Positions 56,938 through 64,000 of a stretch of DNA of 64,000 nucleotides are shown piece by piece; the stretch's first letter is position 1, and every line of letters starts with the position of its first letter. Made by a program: the position numbers and the translations under genes. The notes under the pieces were generated by a model. It saw only the letters and a list, made by a program, of their open reading frames with translations. It searched no databases and was not told the DNA's origin. Source of the DNA: Harmothoe impar (Eukaryota; Annelida; Polychaeta; Phyllodocida; Polynoidae); the NCBI GenBank assembly GCA_947462335.1, contig OX381709.1, forward strand, positions 83,080,622 to 83,144,621, written 5' to 3'.

Positions 56938-59802
56938 TCAAACCAGGAGGCTCCTAAGATGACGCTTGGTCTCTGTTTTAAAAATCTCATAGGTTTCAGC
57001 ATTTCTTCTCAAGACTGTTAGATCATTCCAACCTACAGCACCAGAAAACTCCACACTCCTCCCATACGCAAGACCATTGGCATGTAGTATTTTACACATT
57101 GGGGCTTGAGCCATTCGAGTCACACGCTGCCTGTGGTCAACATACACCTGATTTCTAGACCTAGAATACATATAGTTCATGAGGTGAGCCTCCCTTCTAT
57201 CAGATAGCATGTTACATTTAGTATCACTATGTACAGTTTCAGTGGGGGTCAGGTGAGGGTATTTCATACAGATTTTTAGACATTTATTCTGGGCATACTG
57301 GAGTGGTTGCAAATATTTTTCTGCTGCCGATTGAAATAAAATATCAGCGTAATCCATGTAAGGCAATATTGATGTTACATAGAAACGTAAGGCAATTTTC
57401 TTGTCAAGATAATCTCTAAGTTGACACAATTTGTAGGTTTTATAAGCTACTGTCTTTGTGACATACGCTAGATGTAAATTAAATTTTAATAGTGGATCTA
57501 GTATTACGCCTAGATATTTATAGCTGGGAACAACTTGCAACAAATGGTCGTTCATTCTAATATTAGCCTGTAGAGTATTTAATTTGCCTTTACTTGCTGC
57601 AAAGATCATAATCTTGGTTTTGGCAGCATTAACAGAGAGCTTATTTTGTATGCACCATGTTGAATAACACTCCAAATCCTCTTGTAAATTATTACGAGCT
57701 GCATCAAAATCATGATGCGCTGTGTAGACTACCGTATCATCGGCATAAAGCTTAATTTTACAGTTTTTAATACATTTTACCACATCATTAACGTACAATA
57801 AAAATAATAAGGGGCCCAGTATAGAACCCTGGGGGACACCGCAGACCACCTCAGCCCTTCCTGAGGAGAGGCTATTAACGTTTACTACCTGAAATCTGTT
57901 TCCTAAATAATTTTCAAACCAGTGATAATTGTCAGAGCGAATTCCATAATGATTTAATTTACATAGAAGTACTGAGTGGTCTACGGTGTCAAAGGCCTTT
58001 CTTAAATCTATAAATGCTGCTATTGTATTATTGGCTATATTTAATTCCCTACGTATATCGTCGGTAAACTCTGCTAGCGTGTTGGCTGTGCTATGTCCAG
58101 CCCGAAAACCACCCTGAAATTTGGTCAAAATACCTTCACGCGTAAGAACCCATATACTCTACTATGTACAATCTTTTCCAATAATTTACATGGCAGCGGC
58201 AGAAGGGAAATAGGCCTATAGTTGTTAACCTGTTTCAAATTTCCAGACTTAGGGATAGGCGTAACCTTGGAAACCTTCCAGGGGGGGGAACAGTATTTTG
58301 TTCAAATGATTTGTTGAAAATTTTGACAAGTTTTTCTGGGGTGTGTTTAAAGGCAGCTTTTAAATATTTTGTAGAAATATTGTCAATTGCAGAGGATTTG
58401 TTTACATTTATATCGTGGATTAATTTTTGGACTTCTAATATGTTAGTTTCAAAAGGTTCTATGAAATTTACAGCTGGATCATCATATTGCTTCCAAGGTA
58501 TATATTCATATCCTTCGCCAGGACAGGACCTATTTGTGTAAAATATTGATTTATAAAATTTGGGGTATCATTTGGTTGTACCGGTATATTAGTTTCCTGG
58601 TCAATCAGAGTTACATTTTTCCCCTTGTTTGGCTGGCCAGGCAAAATATTATTTATCACACGCCAAAATTTCTTGTGATCCTTTTCATAATTTACTAGCT
58701 GCTCTTTAAAGAAGTTTTTCCTCATCCTGTCCACCCTTTTATTACAAGCGTTTTTAGCGTCATTAGCAATTTTCCAATCCCTATCAAGATTTGAATCCCT
58801 AGCCGTTTGTAGGCATGTATTTTTATCCCTTATTTGTTCGTATACTTCTTGGCTCATCCATGGATCCCTGTATTCAGGAATTTCAAAAGATTTTAAAGGG
58901 CAAAATTTGTCTAAAATATACCGGATGGCTTTCTCATATTCCTCCCAACATAAAGTAACATCAAGGGCATTGTCAAAAGAAGACCAATTATATTTGTCAA
59001 GCTCCTGAAGGAAGACCTCAAAAGGAAGTTTAATGTACGATCTGCCTTGGATTGTAATTTTCGCTTTTTTAATATTAAATTTTTTTCTTACTAAGTATAC
59101 CGGGTAGTGGTCAGAAATGTGGATATTGAATACTCCAGTTCTAATAAAGTTTCTTCGCAGGTTTGAAAAAATTAAATCTAGAGTGGCGTTTTTCCTTGTG
59201 CTTTCCTGAATTTCTTGTACTAGGCCTAAAAGTTTCATCTTATTTAATAATTGATTTACCAAGGCATCATCGTCTTTGACATTAAAGTTCATGTCACCCA
59301 TTAAAATCACCTCATATTCGTAGAGATCTTCAATATCTGATAACATTTCATTCAACCTGTTAATGAATTTCTGTTTGTCACCTTCTGGAGGCCTATACAT
59401 ATTGACCAAGATGATTTTTTTCATATGTGGCTTATTTATTAACATGTTTTGAACCTCTATGTCCTCATCAGAAGCACATAACCCTGGGAACGCATTATAA
59501 TCATGTTCAATATAGTGCTTAATATAAATACAGACACCTCCTCCTGTTTTAATTTTATCATTAATTACAACTTGACGGTCTAGCCTATACCGTGTGTAAC
59601 CTGAGAATTGCCAGTCTCCTTCGTCGTCTTCACATTTGAACCAGGTTTCCGAGAAGGACATAATTTCAAGGTTAGCACTAGTTAATTCTGTACAAATGGA
59701 GGCATAATTACACTTTAAACTTCTTGCATTGAGGTGGAGCATACGGAGTCCCCTGGCACTGCTGACCTGTGCTATGGTCTGAGCAGTATTTCTACCGTAC
59801 AA
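56938..59802 (-). pseudogene. ORF2 of retrotransposon B, copy 2: endonuclease and reverse transcriptase, frameshifted
   Basis: The endonuclease is intact here: MLHLNARSLKC, FSETWF, MYRPPEGDK, LMGDMNFNV, RKNATLDLIFSNL and NIHISDHYPVYL, followed by the linker WMSQEVYEQIRDK and KFWRVINNILPGQ. A 2-nt insertion near 58500 (GTATATATTC against GTATATTC in copy 1) breaks the frame. The G8 run near 58281-58288 and the shift near 58139 are shared with copy 1. The RT core is open at 58128-56938 with AFIDLRKAFD, CGVPQGSILGPL and YADDTVVY. Compared with copy 1, only a few residues differ in the RT part (for example Pro to Leu in EKYLQPLQYAQ). Confidence 0.9.
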
Positions 59803-60034
59803 TATAAATCAAAACCCAGCACCTGGTTAAGTATAAGACCATATGAGTCAGAATTCCTAAAAATGCACTAATCTGGTACCAAATCTGAATCAAAAAAAAA
59901 TTTCACCAAACTCAATTTATCTTTATACAAGTTTATTTCATTGAAAGACTAGTATCTTAGGTCCCAGAATCCACTCATGGGAAAGCTTAACTCCCAGGGG
60001 GTCAGTTTTTATTCACTCTCAAACACAACCTGGA

Positions 60035-61659
60035 GTTAACGTTACGGACATTACACTGAAAATATTAAACATTGGATAAAATGTCTGAAAAACACCACAG
60101 TAAGTTCTATTTTGGTTTACAAGTAGCTACACTATGTATAATCAGGCATACCAAGTTTTAAAACCATAAACCAAATACTTTTCATATTGTCACTTGGGGG
60201 GCTTTCCAAAAATCTTGAAAACGTTGAAATATTTACAAAATATCACTAACTTTACTCTAGCTTGATCAAAAACTGTTTTAATAATCATTGAAGCCACTGT
60301 GCATCATCTTCAATGTATCTACTTCCAAAATATGTATAGTTTTGCATACAAGGAGACCCTTTTTGTCATTCTAATTGCAAAAAACAGGCATTTTTTATGC
60401 AGTTAACGTTACAGACATTACAGTTTTGGTAGCACTAAGCACCCATAAAAAAAGAAGTATGTTCTATTGGGTAGGTAACTATTTGGGATGATAGAAGTAC
60501 CATAGGGGCATGTTGTGTTAAAAAATAGAGATGATTGACTGAGTGGAAGTAGTTTTTTCAAAAGAAATTAAAAATATGGTTAACGTCACGGACATTACAT
60601 ACAACCAATTCTACCCTGACAAATAACAAATATGGCATTTTTTCTTTCCTCTTGATTAGGCTTTCAGATTAGATAACCCTTCAACATGCTATCCAGAAAA
60701 AATATACATATCATCAGTATTTACTTCTCCTTGAGGATTTTCAATTTTCATGTAATGTCCGTAACGTTAACTCTGTAATGTCCGTAACGTTAACTATTTT
60801 TAGCTCTAGTAATCAAAAAGAGCTTACCAACTCAAGTTTAACACACTAAAGTAATGAAAAGTAAGTGTAGGTATTATATAAACAACATAAAACATACCCC
60901 GCTCAGGGTTTTAGGGCTTGACAGTGAGATTTTGGTGGAAATTTTGTCATTTTCTGACTCAATAAATCATTTGGAGGGCTGAAAGGTTGAGTTCCCAGCT
61001 AACAAAAAAACGTTATTTTACGTCAAAATAACGTTCTAAAATTGTATATAACGTTATGCCATAGTGAGGAGCCTTAGAGGAACGTTATATAACGTTAAAT
61101 AACGTTACAAAATGTTGTATAACGTTTTTTGTTTACTGGGTTAGACCCGTAGGAATGCATCTAAATGCCACACAGTGATGTAGCAGGGTCTATTCTATCT
61201 TATTATGCTGTTATTTAGCATAGTGCATGTCTTAAAATGCAGCAGGGTGGGCTAACGGTCAGTCAGAGTTAACGTTACGGACATTACAGAGTTAACGTTA
61301 CGGACATTACAGTTTTGCATTGAAAACCCCTTTCCTAATACACAGAAGAGAATTTGGGCTGCAATTCCTTCCAGAATGAATGAATGCATACTAGCCATGG
61401 ATGAGAATTACTTTGAATTGATAGGTTTGGGGTATTTACAGATTTATAGAGGATTTATGTGTTGTAATGTCCGTAACGTTAACTGCATTACAAATCAACT
61501 CTTTTGTACCTGTAGGCTAAAATAAAACGGGAAGGCTCCTAATTTTTTTTCCTGGCTTGAGAACCCATTGACCCCCATATATTGCATATAGAATTGATAT
61601 TGAGTGGCCATTGGAAGTTACCTGGCTGAGGCATCAAGAGTTATCGTTACGGACATTAC
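60035..61659. repeat. Dispersed 20-bp motif GTTAACGTTACGGACATTAC, nine copies
   Basis: Plus orientation: 60035, 60402, 60579, 61268, 61291 and 61640. Minus orientation: 60752, 60775 and 61464. Most are perfect; 60402 (ACAGAC), 60579 (GTCACG) and 61640 (TTATCG) have one change each. Two close pairs with 23-bp start spacing occur (60752/60775 and 61268/61291). Spacing is otherwise irregular, so this is not a satellite; it looks like a set of protein-binding sites. Confidence 0.9.
60994..61140 (-). mobile_element. MITE family X, copy 5 (147 bp), nested in the 2.2-kb transposon
   Basis: Inverted relative to the other copies: begins CCCAGCTAACAAAAAAACGT and ends ACGTTTTTTGTTTACTGGG, with TT on both sides. 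Its terminal repeats are the best preserved, which suggests a recent insertion. Confidence 0.9.
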
Positions 61660-62056
61660 ACAAGTGGCATTTATTAAAAGGAGGGCTGGGATGAAAAATT
61701 TAGAAGAGAAATTCCAGTTTAAACTCATGAATCTGATAGCTAACACATATACCTTGTAAACCATGTTGATTTGGGAGACTTCTAATGGGTTTCCTGGCCA
61801 TGGGAGACAAATGAAGAGAAAAAAAAGAGCCTGGAACCCTGTTTTTGGGGTAATTTTTGACTGTGTAGGGCCATAAATCCTAAAATGTTGGTCCGAGACA
61901 AAAAAAAAAAGTAAAATTCTGAAAGCCTAGAGTGTTCCCTCTAACCTCATACCAACAATACCTAGTATGGTGCAGAGCTCTTTATTCTATAGCTCATGGA
62001 AGGTGAAAAACACTGAAAACACGACTAGGTACTTAAATGTGGGGTCTGACTCATAT

Positions 62057-62599
62057 ACTCTTACAATCAAATATGTCAAATTTCCTTTGCATCCAAGGAA
62101 TGTGTGTGTATTAAATACAGAAACCATGATGAGGGTATAGGCCTTTATGCCACCCCCAGCTGGTTCTAACATTATTTTTCTTGGTTAGATTTCGACAGTC
62201 TGGTTCGGGGCATCACAACATGGAGAAAGACCTTTGTAATCTTAATACAAATAGAGCAGAGTATTCAACTCGAAAATAAATACATATCATGGAGTCTTAT
62301 CGACCTTTGTGACTGGAGTTAATAGTTTACGACTAGACAAATTTCCATACACAATTTGTGGTACCAGTATTTCTAACATAAACCATAATTAAAGTTAATA
62401 TTTCACTTGGGATCACAACAGTGAATTATGGTGTAAATACAAAGTGTATATGTATGTAGATGTATACAAATATGTACTATATTCAAACAATTATTACTTA
62501 GTGACTGTCCTTTTAATTAAGGGATTGGATGTAATGAGTTCATAGTCTGATATGCCGTGTTGGTTTGGTTGACTTCTTTGGCCTGATGGGACGAGTTCC
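62057..62599 (-). other. Inter-ORF spacer of retrotransposon B, copy 2
   Basis: Nearly identical to 21436-21978. No coding signal. Confidence 0.7.
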
Positions 62600-64000
62600 T
62601 CAGTTTACCGGTAGTTGTTCTGGTGTAGGAGGGGGTTGGTCAGCTGGTTGGTCTTCGTCGCCGCCTGCTGCAGGGATGAGTAGACGTTGGCGCTTTACCT
62701 CTTCTTTGGTGGGTAGTGGATCTTCGCCTGTGTGCTGGTACCTGATCTTCATAAGAATTTCACCAAGTCTGTTTCCTCCTTTAACATTGTCGATGGTGAT
62801 ATCATTTTTCTGTCCAAGATGCAGTCCACAGCCGTAGGTCTTGTCTAGAGTTGCCTCGTATAGGTATTTACCCTTTGTATCAGTCAGGGCCTTAAGCCTA
62901 TCTGGATCCTGGTACTTGATAGACTGTAGCTTCTCCATCACATCCTCCTCCATGGCATACCATTCATTTGTGCGGGTTACCTTTTTGGCCTGAAACATAG
63001 CGTCCATAGGTGTCTTCACTGTTGTGACCCGTCTGAAAATGCCTTGGTTGCCACTGATCGTACACATTTTAGCACAAAAAGCCCTTTCAGTGCTGTCAAA
63101 GGTCTGACCCTCATACTTTATTTCACAAGGGTAGAGGTTAGAAAATATAGCATGAGCACTCTGAAAGGCAATTCCGTCTGGCGTATCCACTACTTTGGCG
63201 TTGGTCATCGAGAGGCCAAACGGGATCTGGTCAATCTCGTTGTACTTGTACTGGTGCCCCGCTACCACTATGGATGTTCCCCTTACCTGGCAGTCTACAT
63301 TTTTTGATCTTGCCAGCGCTTGAAGTGACCTGAGTTCTCTTTGGATATTTTTATCCTCAATGGAGATGTCATCAGATAGGTGTACCCCCAGCCATTGATC
63401 TTTGTGCTTTAGTGCCTGTATATTACCAAATATTTGGGATTTATAGTGGGCAGATGCAAAAGTTATGGCCACCTGTCGGGGTCTTGGTTTGTAGTTTTTG
63501 TTCCTCCGCTGTCCATCGTCTCTGGGGGGGGGGGTTGGCTTCTTACCTCGTCGGTACACAGACTCAGCCACGCTGTTGTTATGGGGCAGGCCTAGGTCAT
63601 TAAATAGTTGGTCAACAATGTCTCTTAAGCTGGCAGGGGTGTCCTCAGGTAGACCTTCCATGATTAGCACACGCTTTTTCCTGTCGACCTCGAATTTACC
63701 AAATTTATCATGGAAGGAGTCACAATCTGCCTGTACCTTGTCTGCATTTTTCCCTAGTATTGAGATGTTGTCAGAATTTGTAGAGAGGCCCGTTTCCATA
63801 CCGTCCATGGTGGTACGCAGACCAGCAATCTTGTTTGTCACCTCGTCCAGCGCCTTTGTTGTTGTCACGGCCAGTTTGCTGCCAGCGGTCATTCTCTCTT
63901 CCAGCGAGTCAATCAGTCCTAGAGTTCTTATTGAGACCTGCTCTTGTTGGGAAAGGCGTATTTCGAGTTCATTTACCTTGTTTATGACCTCTTTAGGAGT
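62600..64000 (-). CDS. ORF1 protein of retrotransposon B, copy 2, with NADAR domain (5' end outside window)
   Basis: Open without interruption from the window edge to a stop at 62600; 466 residues are visible and copy 1 suggests about 55 more at the N-terminus. Order: coiled coil (LEIRLSQQEQVS onward); RRM-like region with RVLIMEGLPEDTPASL and SVYRRGKKPTPPP, where a run of eleven G keeps the frame that copy 1 loses; basic QRRNKNYKPRPRQ; VRGTSIVVAGHQYKY; NADAR (about visible residues 275-421) with DGIAFQSAHAIFSNLYP, TFDSTERAF (conserved Glu), AKKVTRTNEWYAMEEDVME, KYLYEATLDKTYGCG and GGNRLGEILMKIR. The tail is Pro/Gln-rich. The GGN-LG box and Glu are the best preserved of the three families. 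Ligand is inferred from the family only. Confidence 0.88.
   Translation of the reverse strand, partial: TPKEVINKVNELEIRLSQQEQVSIRTLGLIDSLEERMTAGSKLAVTTTKALDEVTNKIAGLRTTMDGMETGLSTNSDNISILGKNADKVQADCDSFHDKFGKFEVDRKKRVLIMEGLPEDTPASLRDIVDQLFNDLGLPHNNSVAESVYRRGKKPTPPPRDDGQRRNKNYKPRPRQVAITFASAHYKSQIFGNIQALKHKDQWLGVHLSDDISIEDKNIQRELRSLQALARSKNVDCQVRGTSIVVAGHQYKYNEIDQIPFGLSMTNAKVVDTPDGIAFQSAHAIFSNLYPCEIKYEGQTFDSTERAFCAKMCTISGNQGIFRRVTTVKTPMDAMFQAKKVTRTNEWYAMEEDVMEKLQSIKYQDPDRLKALTDTKGKYLYEATLDKTYGCGLHLGQKNDITIDNVKGGNRLGEILMKIRYQHTGEDPLPTKEEVKRQRLLIPAAGGDEDQPADQPPPTPEQLPVN

Larger units (their letters stand above)
59845..62052. mobile_element. 2.2-kb non-autonomous DNA transposon with nine copies of a 20-bp motif
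   Basis: The ends are GAGTCAGA and TCTGACTC (8-bp inverted repeats). ATAT lies on both sides (59841-59844 and 62053-62056) while copy 1 has one ATAT at the empty site (21432-21435), which fixes the boundaries and a 4-bp target duplication. No open frame of note and no transposase. A MITE X copy is nested at 60994-61140. The interior carries the GTTAACGTTACGGACATTAC motif in both orientations. Confidence 0.9.
56367..64000 (-). mobile_element. Non-LTR retrotransposon B, copy 2, interrupted and cut by the window end
   Basis: Same layout as copy 1, with a 2.2-kb DNA transposon (59845-62052) in the inter-ORF spacer. ORF1 continues past 64000. Sequence is almost identical to 18000-23698 apart from the differences noted under its ORFs. 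Confidence 0.8.

Noticed and set aside
60035..61659. Regular 20-bp repeats as a CRISPR array
   Set aside because: The repeats are in both orientations with irregular spacing, lie inside a transposon with a target duplication, and the genome is eukaryotic.

Overview
This is eukaryotic, AT-rich intergenic DNA, most likely from a marine invertebrate animal. The reasons are the density of CR1/L2-type non-LTR retrotransposons, several TIR/MITE families, tRNA-derived SINE-like fragments, minisatellites and the absence of bacterial gene organisation. The species cannot be named from the sequence. No convincing intact host gene was found. Every substantial open frame belongs to a mobile element.

Layout. 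(1) About 725-7880, minus strand: retrotransposon A. Its ORF1 encodes an acidic, coiled-coil, RRM-like protein with a C-terminal NADAR domain. A separate SGNH-hydrolase ORF follows, then an endonuclease/RT ORF2 with the RT core deleted. (2) About 7890-17800: non-coding DNA of an old duplicated locus, with a 1.16-kb TA-flanked transposon and MITEs. (3) About 18000-23698, minus: retrotransposon B copy 1, with both ORFs broken. (4) About 24000-36160: MITEs, a rearranged partial third copy of the locus, and a 4-kb TIR element carrying a 27-bp minisatellite, tRNA-like sequences and a long hairpin. (5) About 36165-41922, plus: retrotransposon C, with two uninterrupted ORFs and a poly(A) tail. (6) About 41960-56170: the second full copy of the old locus. 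(7) About 56370-64000, minus: retrotransposon B copy 2, split by a 2.2-kb DNA transposon and running off the window.

The main result is that all four ORF1 copies, from three clearly different retrotransposon families, share one architecture: coiled coil, then an L1-ORF1p-like RNA-binding region, then a NADAR (YbiA/DUF1768, ADP-ribose-linked) domain. In family A an SGNH hydrolase ORF is added. NADAR appears to be an inherited, retained part of these elements' ORF1, which suggests ADP-ribose chemistry in the retrotransposon RNP. The function is inferred, not shown.

The window is also a record of locus duplication. Units at about 1-24000, 24200-36000 and 42000-64000 are collinear paralogues. 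Units 1 and 3 are clearly diverged for most of their length but almost identical from about 17075/55440 onward. Several insertions have a matching empty site in the other copy, which fixes their ends and target-site duplications.
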